45,507 nt of DNA from an uncultured Clostridia bacterium (GTDB lineage: Bacteria > Bacillota > Clostridia > TANB77 > CAG-508). The notes beneath the pieces were generated by a model, which worked only from the letters and a program-made list of their open reading frames with translations, was not told the DNA's origin and did not search any database. The stretch spans positions 1 through 45,507 of the forward strand of contig CAKPDW010000005.1 in the NCBI GenBank assembly GCA_934149115.1, written 5' to 3'. This document shows, piece by piece, positions 8,667-17,222 of the stretch (position 1 is the stretch's first letter; each line of letters begins with the position of its first letter). The translations under genes were made by a program, and so were the position numbers.

Positions 8667-9761
8667 TTAATTTCCTGCTTTGGCTTGCATTATTGTTTTG
8701 TCTAATGTATCATAATTCTTTTCTTCGATTTGTGCTCTTGCTTGTTCTATTGTTATTTTACCTTGGATATATAAATTTGCAAGTACGTTTATTAATCCTT
8801 GACTTCCTTTATCTCTTGTTGACTGTATTGCATCTTCTACTTCAGATACACTAAATTTTTCTTTTCTTATGCATCCTGCTACGACATTATCAACAACCAT
8901 TACTTCTGGTACCATTACTAGTTCTGATTGGTCTGCTGATTTTATTAATCTTTGTGAAACTATTATTTTTAATAATGATGCCATTAAGTATTTAATTTGT
9001 GCTTGGTCTGAAAAATCATAAAAGTTTATAATTCTATCTAGTGTTTCTGCACATGATTTTGTATGTAATGTTCCTATTACTAAGTGTCCTGATTCTGCCA
9101 TGTCTATTGCTGCTGCCATTGTCTCTTTATCTCTTATCTCTCCTATTACTAGTATATCGCAATCTTCTCTTAATGCGTTTCTAACTCCATCAAAATATGT
9201 TAGTGAGTCTCCTGCTGGTCCTACTTCTTTTTGTACTATAATTGATTTTTTTGTTTTATGTTTATACTCAACTGGAGCTTCTAGTGTTAGAATTTTTCTG
9301 TTTTGATTTTCGTTTATATCATTTATTAAACAGTTCAATGTTGTTGTTTTTCCTGAGTTTGTTTTTCCTGTTACTAGTATAACTCCTTGTGGTTGGTATG
9401 TCATTCTTCTTATAACGTCTGGTACTCCAAGGTCTTCAAATCTTGGCAATGTGTTTTTTATAATTCTGAATGTAAATATTGGTATGTCGTCCATTTTTGA
9501 AATATTTACTCTAAGTCTAACGTCTTTGTAGGCTAGTGCTGTATCTAATCTTTTATCTCTCTTAAACATTTCATCATTTTCTACACTACCTTTTATTATA
9601 AAATCATAAAATCCATATATGTCTTCTTCTGTTACTACTGGATATTTTGATGGGATTAATGATTTTGTGATTCTTAATACTGGTTTTAGTCCACATATAA
9701 TGTGAATATCAGATGCGTTTTTTTCTAGTGCTTCTTCTATAATATCTTCTAAATTTAACAT
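8667..9761 (-). CDS. pilT: Pilus retraction ATPase PilT
   Basis: A 364-residue secretion ATPase of the PilT branch, which powers pilus disassembly and twitching. The N-terminal domain ends before the Walker A motif VTGKTNSGKTTTLN (about residues 130-143). The Asp box is followed by Walker B with VIGEIRDKETMAAAIDMAES and the His box HLVIGTLHTKS. The KNASDIHI segment near the N-terminus and the absence of the four-Cys zinc motif separate it from PilB. It starts after AGGAGGAAAAA and lies 26 bases downstream of pilB, so assembly and retraction motors are in the same transcript. Confidence 0.92.
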   Translation of the reverse strand: MLNLEDIIEEALEKNASDIHIICGLKPVLRITKSLIPSKYPVVTEEDIYGFYDFIIKGSVENDEMFKRDKRLDTALAYKDVRLRVNISKMDDIPIFTFRIIKNTLPRFEDLGVPDVIRRMTYQPQGVILVTGKTNSGKTTTLNCLINDINENQNRKILTLEAPVEYKHKTKKSIIVQKEVGPAGDSLTYFDGVRNALREDCDILVIGEIRDKETMAAAIDMAESGHLVIGTLHTKSCAETLDRIINFYDFSDQAQIKYLMASLLKIIVSQRLIKSADQSELVMVPEVMVVDNVVAGCIRKEKFSVSEVEDAIQSTRDKGSQGLINVLANLYIQGKITIEQARAQIEEKNYDTLDKTIMQAKAGN

Positions 9762-9787
9762 TTTTTCCTCCTACATACAATTATTTA

Positions 9788-11422
9788 TTAATTATTAAAT
9801 AATAGTGTTTTATTATTTAATTCTTGTAATGTTATTTTTCCATCTACGACTTTTTTTAATCCATCTACTTCAAATGGCAAAAATCCTTCTTGTAGTGCTG
9901 CTTTTCTTATTTCAAATGTTGATTTTCCATCCATTACAAGTTCTTTTATTTTATCTGTTAATGTTAATATTTCTATGATGGCTATTCTTCCTGAGTATCC
10001 TGTCATATTACATTCTTTACAACCAATTACATCATACGTATATTTGTCTGTAAAGTCAAATTCTAAATTATATTTTTTTGCATATTTATTTATTTTCATT
10101 TTTTCTTCTTCTGTGAATAATCTTTTTTGTGCACATTTTGGACATACTCGTCTTACTAGTCTTTGTGATACTGCTGTTGCTAGTGTACTTGCTATATCAT
10201 AATCTGTTATTCCTAGTTTTCTAAGTCTTGTTATTACTTCTATTGAATTAATTGTATGTATTGTTGATAAAACATAGTGTCCTGTTTGTCCTGCTTCCAT
10301 CGCTATTTCGGCTGTTTCTAAATCTCTAATTTCTCCTACTAGTACTATGTTTGGATCTTGTCTTAAGACCGTTCTTAAGGCTTTGGCAAATGTTGTTTTT
10401 GAATCCATTTCTACTTGATTTAATCCTGGAAGTCTTACTTCTACTGGATCTTCCAATGTTATTATGTTTACTGAACTTGTATTTAATACTTTAATTATAC
10501 TATATAGTGTTGTTGTTTTTCCTTCTCCTGTTGGTGCTGCTACTATTGTTACCGAATTTCTTTTATCAAAATATTTTGATATTAAGTTATCTTCTCTTGG
10601 AAATCCTAATTCGTATATATCTCTTATTTTTGCATCTTTTTTTAAAAGTCTTAATACGAATTTTTCTCCATATATAGTTTTTTGTGAAGATACACGAATA
10701 TTGAACCCTGGATACATTATTATTCTTCCGTCTTGTGATTCTGTTTTTTCTTGATACATATTTGATATTGCTTTTAATCTTCCTATCATTTGTAATTGAT
10801 TTTCTTTTGCTATTCTTGCTACTGTTATCAAATCTCCATCTATTCTGTATCTTACTCTTATGTCTTTCTCCATTGGTTCTATGTGGATATCTGATGCTCT
10901 TTTTTCCATTCCTGTTTTTATTATTGTGTCTACCATTTTTGTAATATCTTTTGATATTTTGCTTAAATCTTCTGCACTGCTCACTTCCAAATTGTCTATT
11001 GTTTCCATTATTCTGTTTGAAAATGATATGTAAGTTTCCATTGAGTAGCCACTATGCATTAGCATTAACCTTATTTGTTCAACTACTTTTGTATTACTTG
11101 TATCTGCAAAACATACTTTAACTTTTCCATTTATTTCGTCAAATGGTATTACTTTATTTCTTTTGGCTATATCAATTGATATGTATTTTGATACATTTAT
11201 GTGTACAAGGTCTGGTCTCATTATTATTACTTTTTCACCTAATATTTCACTCATTGCTTGTACTAGTGCTTTTTGATCTACTGTTGGTAATTCTGCTAGT
11301 GCTTCTCCTATTTTTGTATTTGGATGTTCTTTTTGATATCTTAAGGCTTCTTTAACATCTGCTTCTGTTACAACTTTTCTCTTCACTAGCTCAATACCCA
11401 TTGGAACTTTCTTATTCGCCAT
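9788..11422 (-). CDS. pilB: Pilus assembly ATPase PilB
   Basis: A 544-residue GspE/PilB-type extension ATPase. An N-terminal MshEN-like domain (about 1-150) precedes KRASDIHIEPMEKDIRVRYR, Walker A VAAPTGEGKTTTLYS (Glu replacing the usual Ser of GSGK), the Asp box ITLEDPVE, Walker B LVGEIRDLETAEIAMEAGQT and the His box YVLSTIHT. A four-cysteine zinc knuckle follows: CPKC and CKEC about 45 residues apart. It supplies energy for pilin polymerisation at the PilC platform. The start follows GAGGAGAAAG with a rather long spacing of about 12 bases. It lies between the second prepilin gene and pilT. Confidence 0.93.
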   Translation of the reverse strand: MANKKVPMGIELVKRKVVTEADVKEALRYQKEHPNTKIGEALAELPTVDQKALVQAMSEILGEKVIIMRPDLVHINVSKYISIDIAKRNKVIPFDEINGKVKVCFADTSNTKVVEQIRLMLMHSGYSMETYISFSNRIMETIDNLEVSSAEDLSKISKDITKMVDTIIKTGMEKRASDIHIEPMEKDIRVRYRIDGDLITVARIAKENQLQMIGRLKAISNMYQEKTESQDGRIIMYPGFNIRVSSQKTIYGEKFVLRLLKKDAKIRDIYELGFPREDNLISKYFDKRNSVTIVAAPTGEGKTTTLYSIIKVLNTSSVNIITLEDPVEVRLPGLNQVEMDSKTTFAKALRTVLRQDPNIVLVGEIRDLETAEIAMEAGQTGHYVLSTIHTINSIEVITRLRKLGITDYDIASTLATAVSQRLVRRVCPKCAQKRLFTEEEKMKINKYAKKYNLEFDFTDKYTYDVIGCKECNMTGYSGRIAIIEILTLTDKIKELVMDGKSTFEIRKAALQEGFLPFEVDGLKKVVDGKITLQELNNKTLLFNN

Positions 11423-11448
11423 TTTTTTATTCTTTCTCCTCTTTTATT

Positions 11449-12492
11449 TCAATATCTTGAATTTTGTGCTTTTCCATTATAGTCTTTAAATTTTGCTAAT
11501 TCTGTTTTCATATTATTGGGTAAGCCATTATAATTAGTATCATTCCAGAATTTATTGTTTGTTGTATATTGTAGCAAAATTCCTTTTGAATCACTTGGAA
11601 ATATTCTTGCATTGTATTCTGTTGATTCAGGTTGTTCTGCTATATATCCTTTTCCAGATTTTAAAATATATTTATAATTTGTTGTACCTACCGCATAGCC
11701 GTAATTTCTTGTGTTTCCAGCTATTCTTGGTATCCATAAATAAAATCTTATATTTCTCACGTTTTGTGCTAATACTGTATAATTTTTCATGGTATAATTT
11801 TGATTTACTAGTGTTAGCATTTGATTTCTAGTTGGTGTATTTTCACTTACATATGTTGGATAAATTCCTTCTTCTATAGAATACCATTCTGGGTCATCTT
11901 CTGTTGTGGTAACCCAATATCCTTTTTTCTCATAGGGATTTGTCCATATAAATTTTACTGGTATTATTTTTTCATTATTATAATATCCATTTGTTTCTGG
12001 TATGTTAAATGGATATTGATATACTTTGTCTGATGAAGAATCTAGTATTTCTCCATTATTTCCACTTCCTGTTTGTTGTTTGCTTTTCTGTTTTTTTACT
12101 ATTAAATCAACTTTGTTTGAATTTTTTGTTGTGGAATATTGTGCTATTAATTTTATATTTTTAGTTGTTTGTTCATTACTACCTTCTGTTGACACAGTAT
12201 ATTTTATATTAATGTTTTTTGGAATTTCGTAATCTTTTAATTCATTTATTTCTGATATATCTTTTTCATCAACTGTTGTTTCTAATTCATCATAACCCAT
12301 TTGATCTATCTTATCTGCTATTTTTGATAATAGTTCTGTTACTTGTCTTGTTTTTTCTATTTCATAGTTTGTGTTTGATAAATTTATTATCATTGTTGTT
12401 ATAAATGATAGAAATAGCATTGTTATGAATATTGCAATTAATATGTCTTGTCCTGTGAATCCTTTATTTTCTTTTAATTTATGGATTTTCAT
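11449..12492 (-). CDS. Type IV prepilin-like protein (large, minor-pilin candidate)
   Basis: A 347-residue protein with a class III signal KENKG followed by FTGQDILIAIFITMLFL. The usual Glu at mature position 5 is replaced by Asp here. The hydrophobic helix (about 18-38) is followed by a long soluble domain rich in Thr, Asn and Tyr, with several Trp residues and a C-terminal part from about 230 to 347. It is much longer than the major pilin, so it is more likely a minor or tip pilin (PilV/PilW-like position) or an adhesive pilin. It lies 9 bases after the prepilin peptidase stop and 26 bases before pilB. Confidence 0.7.
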   Translation of the reverse strand: MKIHKLKENKGFTGQDILIAIFITMLFLSFITTMIINLSNTNYEIEKTRQVTELLSKIADKIDQMGYDELETTVDEKDISEINELKDYEIPKNINIKYTVSTEGSNEQTTKNIKLIAQYSTTKNSNKVDLIVKKQKSKQQTGSGNNGEILDSSSDKVYQYPFNIPETNGYYNNEKIIPVKFIWTNPYEKKGYWVTTTEDDPEWYSIEEGIYPTYVSENTPTRNQMLTLVNQNYTMKNYTVLAQNVRNIRFYLWIPRIAGNTRNYGYAVGTTNYKYILKSGKGYIAEQPESTEYNARIFPSDSKGILLQYTTNNKFWNDTNYNGLPNNMKTELAKFKDYNGKAQNSRY

Positions 12493-12501
12493 ATTTCTCC
12501 T

Positions 12502-13320
12502 TTATAGTTTTATAATTTCTATGCCTTGTATTAACATTGCTAATATGTTTGATAAACATAAACAATATGCTATTGGAATTTCTAGATTTGTATTTTTTTC
12601 AGCTAGTATATCACTTTTATCAATTTTATTTTTTCTTTTGTTTATTATGATTTCAAATATTATTGATATCATTGTTAATACTGCTGTGATTAAAAATACT
12701 TCTGATATGACAAACATATTTATGTATATACATATCATCATTATTTCTAATAAATATGAATATTTAAAGTATTTATGCTTTGTTGTGATTTCTGATAATA
12801 TACATACTATAATAAAGTATATAACATATTTATATATACTAACTAATGCAACATTTTTTATTATATATAAATATATAATATGTACAAATCCTACTACACA
12901 TCCTACAAGTATTATTGGTTTGCATATTTTTTTATTGTTTTTGTCAATTCCTGCTATTAACACTAATGTTGTTACAAATATCATTTGATATAGGTATTCT
13001 GTTAATGTAAGTACAGACATTGTTTCCCATGTTGCGTGTAATGACATATATATTCCTAATGATGTTATTCCCATTAATATTTCTATAATTACATAGCTTT
13101 TTTTTATTTTTTTGTGACAATATCTGCATTTTCCTCCAAGTGCTATATAACTTAATACTGGTATAAGGTCAAAAAATCCTAATTTATGATGGCAATTAGG
13201 ACAAAATGATCTTTCATTTGTAATATTCTTTTTTTGTGGGATTCTGTATATTGCTAATGTACAAAAACTTCCAAATACTGTTCCCATTATGAAAATTAAT
13301 ATATATAGTAGTAGTTCCAT
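12502..13320 (-). CDS. pilD: Prepilin peptidase / N-methyltransferase PilD family, second catalytic motif missing
   Basis: A 272-residue polytopic membrane protein. The N-terminal methyltransferase-type domain is intact: GSFCTLAIYRIP, then CPNC (40-43) and CRYC (65-68) around FFDLIPVLSYIALGGKC. The first peptidase Asp is visible in LIAGIDKNNKK (Asp126). The second acid of type IV prepilin peptidases, in GxGD, is not found: the expected loop reads ITTKHKYFKYSYLLEIMMI. The C-terminal NLEIPIAYCL matches the usual IPFGP-type end. It is the only prepilin peptidase candidate in the operon and lies between the two prepilin genes. It may be diverged, inactive, or use another acid. Confidence 0.82.
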   Translation of the reverse strand: MELLLYILIFIMGTVFGSFCTLAIYRIPQKKNITNERSFCPNCHHKLGFFDLIPVLSYIALGGKCRYCHKKIKKSYVIIEILMGITSLGIYMSLHATWETMSVLTLTEYLYQMIFVTTLVLIAGIDKNNKKICKPIILVGCVVGFVHIIYLYIIKNVALVSIYKYVIYFIIVCILSEITTKHKYFKYSYLLEIMMICIYINMFVISEVFLITAVLTMISIIFEIIINKRKNKIDKSDILAEKNTNLEIPIAYCLCLSNILAMLIQGIEIIKL

Positions 13321-13344
13321 TTTTTCTCCTTTTGCATTTTTAGT

Positions 13345-13384
13345 AAAAGCATATACAAGCAGTATTATACCTGTATATGCTTTT
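13345..13384 (-). terminator. Hairpin directly after the major pilin gene
   Basis: A 13-bp perfect stem (AAAAGCATATACA with TGTATATGCTTTT) with a 14-base loop, starting eight bases after the pilin stop and before pilD. The U run is modest, so partial termination that favours pilin over downstream genes, or a 3'-end stabiliser, is plausible. Confidence 0.7.
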
Positions 13385-13392
13385 ATTCTTTA

Positions 13393-13854
13393 TTAATTGC
13401 CTTGGTTTTGGTTTTGGTTTTGGTTTTGGGGTAATTGATCTCCATCTACAAATTCTTTAATTGTTAATGTAGCTGTTACTGTTGCTGTAAATGTATCTCC
13501 TTTTGACCTATCTTTCATAACTACTTTTTTAGTTGCACTATCTCCATCTCCTGATTTATTTCCCACTTTAATCTCATATCCCGTTAATATAGCTTCTAGA
13601 TTGGTTTGTGTTACTTGTTTGTCTAGCATCACTCCTGATACGCCATTTGCATAATAATCAGTTGATAATGAACTTAAAGCTGTTGACAATGCATCATTAG
13701 CTGTTCCTCTTGCTGAATTTTCTTTTGCTTTTCTTGAATTTGTTAGAACTCCATTTGGTCCTAATACCATTGAAATTGTAACACCAGCTAAAATTAATAG
13801 AACAACAATTGTTATAACTAATGCTACTAACGTAATACCTTTTTGGTTTTTCAT
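13393..13854 (-). CDS. Major type IV pilin (Clostridia type)
   Basis: A 153-residue prepilin with leader MKNQKG and mature start ITLVALVITIVVLLILAGVT, the form common in Clostridia, in which mature position 5 is Ala rather than Glu. The conserved helix continues into LGPNGVLTNSRKAKENSARG, and a small beta-rich domain of about 90 residues follows. The C-terminus is a QNQNQNQNQ tail encoded by hexanucleotide repeats. Small size, position and the strong hairpin after its stop suggest this is the abundant subunit. The start follows AAGGAGG. A 57-base gap separates it from the preceding unknown gene. Confidence 0.87.
   Translation of the reverse strand: MKNQKGITLVALVITIVVLLILAGVTISMVLGPNGVLTNSRKAKENSARGTANDALSTALSSLSTDYYANGVSGVMLDKQVTQTNLEAILTGYEIKVGNKSGDGDSATKKVVMKDRSKGDTFTATVTATLTIKEFVDGDQLPQNQNQNQNQGN
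13402..13428 (-). repeat. Hexanucleotide repeat in the pilin tail
   Basis: About four and a half copies of TTGGTT on the plus strand, encoding alternating Gln-Asn on the minus strand. Slippage would lengthen or shorten the tail without changing frame. Confidence 0.8.
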
Positions 13855-13911
13855 ATTTTTCCTCCTTAATTTTTGTGTTTGTTATATATCTATATAAATT
13901 TTAATATAACC

Positions 13912-14469
13912 TTATTTAGTTCCTGTTCCTTTTGTTAAATTTCCACTACTTGTTGATGGGGCTGTAATGTCTTTATCTTGTTGATATACTGTGTTATTTG
14001 TATTTTCTGTTGTTGTATTTGTTTGTGATTCTGTAATTTGTTTTGGTGGTTCACTATTTCCTGATATTGAACCATATGATGATTGTCTATTTGTTGTATT
14101 ATTTGTTGTATTTCTTACAGTTGATGCACTGTAGTATGCATTTCCTTCTGCATCATATAGTATATCTGTTAGTGGTACTTCATCAAATGGATTACTTTGT
14201 CCTGTTTGAAGTTGATTTGTTTCTTTATATTGTTGTAAATCACTTTCGTCTAATGAATATGCTGATGAAAGAACTATTTTATTTTGTGAATCTATGTAGT
14301 TTTGTCTTTCTTCAAGTATATTTGCTTCATTATCAGTCATTTTGTAAACTGCAGATTGCGGTTGATTTGAATCTGCTTTTATATAATCAAAGAAAAATGT
14401 AATCATTAATAATATTATTGCGGCAACTATAATTATCATTGCTACTATTTCTCTTATAACTGTTTTCAT
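13912..14469 (-). CDS. Unknown single-pass membrane protein of the pilus operon
   Basis: A 185-residue protein that I cannot assign. The transmembrane helix (about residues 8-30, ending FFFDYI) is followed by a polar domain, and the last 80 residues are Thr/Asn/Ser/Gln-rich and probably disordered. It starts after AAAGGAGAG, 18 bases downstream of the pilO-like gene, and precedes the major pilin. Position in the alignment subcomplex suggests a PilP-like or assembly role, but no lipobox or HR domain is visible. Confidence 0.6.
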   Translation of the reverse strand: MKTVIREIVAMIIIVAAIILLMITFFFDYIKADSNQPQSAVYKMTDNEANILEERQNYIDSQNKIVLSSAYSLDESDLQQYKETNQLQTGQSNPFDEVPLTDILYDAEGNAYYSASTVRNTTNNTTNRQSSYGSISGNSEPPKQITESQTNTTTENTNNTVYQQDKDITAPSTSSGNLTKGTGTK

Positions 14470-14487
14470 TAATTTCTCTCCTTTATA

Positions 14488-15297
14488 CTACTTATTTGAT
14501 GTATTTGTCGTGTTTGATGTATTAGTTTTGTTTGTTGTATTTGCTGTTGTATTTGCTGTTGAATTTGATGTATTTGTAGTATTTTCTTTTTTAGCTTCTT
14601 CATCAGCTTTTGCTTTTTCCTCCTGTACTGTTTGCTCATTTTCAATTTTTGAAATTGATGTCTTTGAAATTGGTATGTCTGTCTTATAAAATTCTGTTAC
14701 TAACATTAATTTTTCTACCTCTGTAATTGTTCCAGTTTCATCATCCATCATTTTTACTTTTTGATATTCTGAATGCATATTTAAATTTTCCGGTATAAAT
14801 CCTAAATTTGTATCATTTCCTATTGCTTCTATAAATCCTGTTATTCCATCATATCCACTTACTATTTTGAACTTTAGGTCGCACAATACATATTGTTCTT
14901 GCTCCGATGCATCTTTTTCTTGCGAAACTTCCATTGTTAAATCGCAATTATTTTTTGTTGCAATATTTCCAAGTACTACCCATAAATATCCTAAATCATA
15001 ATCTTGACCTAATAATGCTTTTTGTTTTTGTTCTTCTGTTTTTGTGCTTGATACTTTGTCATAATTTATTTTTACATCTGAATATTTTTTTTCTGCCTTC
15101 TGTAAATTTGCTTCTGTTGCTGCATATCCTGTTGATTTTAGTCTTGTAAGTTCATTTAGTTTTTCTTCTGTTGTGTTACTTTGACTTTTTAAATCTTTAT
15201 AACTATAAATCTTTGGAATTGATGTTCCAGTTTTTACACATATAAAACTTAAAATTAATGTAAAAATTAATATTCCTGAGAGAATTAATTTTCTCAT
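14488..15297 (-). CDS. pilO: PilO-like alignment-complex protein
   Basis: A 269-residue bitopic membrane protein. The N-terminal signal anchor (about 4-22) is followed by a coiled coil (about 35-85, KLNELTRLKSTGYAATEANL) and a small alpha/beta domain containing YLWVVLGNIATKNNCDL and YDGITGFIEAIGNDTN. That order of TM helix, coiled coil and ferredoxin-like fold is the PilO architecture. The C-terminal 60 residues are a low-complexity Thr/Asn/Ser tail with Lys and Glu. It lies 19 bases after the pilM-pilN fusion, in the canonical place for pilO. Sequence identity to PilO is weak, so this rests on architecture and synteny. Confidence 0.72.
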   Translation of the reverse strand: MRKLILSGILIFTLILSFICVKTGTSIPKIYSYKDLKSQSNTTEEKLNELTRLKSTGYAATEANLQKAEKKYSDVKINYDKVSSTKTEEQKQKALLGQDYDLGYLWVVLGNIATKNNCDLTMEVSQEKDASEQEQYVLCDLKFKIVSGYDGITGFIEAIGNDTNLGFIPENLNMHSEYQKVKMMDDETGTITEVEKLMLVTEFYKTDIPISKTSISKIENEQTVQEEKAKADEEAKKENTTNTSNSTANTTANTTNKTNTSNTTNTSNK

Positions 15298-15316
15298 TTT
15301 CTATCTCCTTTTTGTA

Positions 15317-16963
15317 TTATTCTGTTAAGTCTCCTTCTATTGTGACTAATATATAATCTTCATCAGTTTTTTCATCATGATATCTAATTCCTGTGCTTGC
15401 TTTTACGTTTTCTAGTATTGCTTTATATGAGCTACCTTCTTGTGTTGCTGTTTCTAATAGTGCTTTAAAATATCCTAATTGTTGATATTTAGCTGCTCTT
15501 GCTTGTATTACAAAGTGACGGTCTTGTGTATTTTCTATACTCACTAATTTTACTTCTGTTGGTATTATTGATTTTAATTTTGTTAAGAAGTTGTTCATCT
15601 CATTTGTTCTAAATACACTTTGTCCATTTTGTACTGATTCACTATTAAGTTTTGATATTATTGATTCATATTCTGATGTTAGATATTCTATTGCTGTTTT
15701 TGTTTTATTCATATCTGAAATAGATGTTGTTGTTTCTTGTATTTTTTGTTCTGTGTCACTATATTTTTCAACTCTATTTTTATATAAATGATTTGTAATA
15801 ACTGCATACATTATTATAAATACAAAGCACAGTACAATTAGTCTTACTGTCATTTTTTCAAATGCATCTAATTTTTCTCCTGAACTTTCTTTTAGTGATT
15901 TAACTTTTGTTACTTCTTTACCTTTTGGTAATCCTGTTATTTCTAATCCTTGAAGTTTAAATCCTGTTTTTCCTGCAAAATTTAATTCATTTCCATTTGA
16001 TAGTCCTGATAATGCTAATGATATTGCACTATTTACTTCTATATAATCTTTTATTCCTATTTTTAATGATTGTGAATCTAGAAATTCTGGTTTTATTAAA
16101 TCACATTCTATATCGTTTAATCTATCTTGGAAATACATGTCTACATTATTTATGATTATTCCTGTTCCTGTAAAATAAACTTTATGAATCTGTTTTCCAA
16201 ATTCATTCATTTTTTCTTTTATTTCATTTAGCATTTTAAATAAAACTGGCACTACATATTCTAAATATTCGTTTCCATCTTGCATTGTGTCAAGTTCTTG
16301 TGATGTAATTGTTATGTTTTTCATAATTTCATATGCTTTTGTTTCAGAATTTTCAATTTTTGTAATTTCTCTTAATGCTTCTCCAATGCTTGATTCTATT
16401 TCTTGTATTGAATATATTTGACCATTTTCGCAAAATGTTAATGTCGTTTTTTCTTCCATATTGACGATTAATTGATTTTGATCTTCGTCTAATTTTACTA
16501 GGTTCATTATTCCTATTGGTAATGGTTGAATTGTATGCAAATTGTATTTGCTGAATAAATCTCTCCTGGAATCAAGTAACGCTTTTTCTGCTGATACGTT
16601 TATTGCTTTCATTTGCTGTGGATTATCTTGGTCTATTGCAAATATATTTTTTCTTTCGATTTCATCTTTGTTGATTCCTTTCTCTGCACATAACATTTCG
16701 AAATCAATATCAATTGATTTTTTTAGTGCATTTTTATTTAGTAATGCAAAGTAACTAAAATAATCATAAAATTCATTTGTAAGATTTATTGATATTGGTA
16801 CTTTTGTACTATTAGTTTCTGCAACAATTTGGTCAATTGTTTTTGATAAATCTTCATAAAATTTTACTCCAAAAGATTCTACTTTTAAATTTTCTCTTTC
16901 TTTTGAAATTTTAGCATACTTTATTAAATTATCTTCTATATATACACCTAAACAGCTTTGCAT
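15317..16963 (-). CDS. PilM-PilN fusion protein, first gene of the type IV pilus operon
   Basis: A 548-residue protein. Residues 1 to about 340 resemble the actin-like cytoplasmic PilM: N-terminal CLGVYIEDNLIKYAKIS, then IVNMEEKTTLTFCENGQIY and VYFTGTGIIINNVD as nucleotide-pocket strands. A basic linker leads to a transmembrane helix (about 371-391), a coiled coil (about 396-440) and a small alpha/beta domain to the end (FLTKLKSIIPTEVKLVSIE), the PilN architecture. PilM normally binds the short cytoplasmic tail of PilN; here they are covalently joined. The start follows AAAGGAGAA and a 5' leader of up to about 80 bases with possible alternative pairings. The pilO-like gene follows at 19 bases. 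Confidence 0.8.
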   Translation of the reverse strand: MQSCLGVYIEDNLIKYAKISKERENLKVESFGVKFYEDLSKTIDQIVAETNSTKVPISINLTNEFYDYFSYFALLNKNALKKSIDIDFEMLCAEKGINKDEIERKNIFAIDQDNPQQMKAINVSAEKALLDSRRDLFSKYNLHTIQPLPIGIMNLVKLDEDQNQLIVNMEEKTTLTFCENGQIYSIQEIESSIGEALREITKIENSETKAYEIMKNITITSQELDTMQDGNEYLEYVVPVLFKMLNEIKEKMNEFGKQIHKVYFTGTGIIINNVDMYFQDRLNDIECDLIKPEFLDSQSLKIGIKDYIEVNSAISLALSGLSNGNELNFAGKTGFKLQGLEITGLPKGKEVTKVKSLKESSGEKLDAFEKMTVRLIVLCFVFIIMYAVITNHLYKNRVEKYSDTEQKIQETTTSISDMNKTKTAIEYLTSEYESIISKLNSESVQNGQSVFRTNEMNNFLTKLKSIIPTEVKLVSIENTQDRHFVIQARAAKYQQLGYFKALLETATQEGSSYKAILENVKASTGIRYHDEKTDEDYILVTIEGDLTE

Positions 16964-16986
16964 TTTATTCTCCTTTTGTAAAACAA

Positions 16987-17038
16987 AATGGCATTAACAA
17001 TTTGGCACGATTAAAGTTTTACATAAAATTCTGTGCCA
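16987..17038 (-). other. Leader of the pilus operon with two mutually exclusive short stems
   Basis: In the minus-strand leader, ATGGCAC (17038-17032) can pair with GTGCCA (17007-17002) or, through ATGGCA, with TGCCAT (16992-16987). Upstream lies a TATAAT-like box near 17042-17047. The stems are only 6 bp and I recognise no known riboswitch. Confidence 0.3.
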
Positions 17039-17222
17039 TATATTATAACCATTTATATATATATTTTTACTTATTTATACATAAAAAGTCAATATTTTTA
17101 ATAGAAGTGTTATTTAAAAGTAATCTTACTGTAACATTATTCTTTTTTTGAATATTTTTTTCTTTTTTTGTAAATCATAATTGTGAATAGAAATTATTAA
17201 CATAATTGAAAGGAGGATCATT

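Noticed and set aside
12371..12988. Long plus-strand open frame opposite pilD and the second prepilin
   Set aside because: It spans two well-supported minus-strand genes and has no initiation signals; composition artefact.
16964..17050. c-di-GMP riboswitch before the pilus operon
   Set aside because: No known aptamer core (GNRA tetraloop with its receptor, conserved purine-rich joins) could be found.
17140..17222. Sigma-G promoter upstream of spoVAC
   Set aside because: GAATA and CATAATT are present but 21 bases apart, outside the 17-18 expected; no other pair fits.
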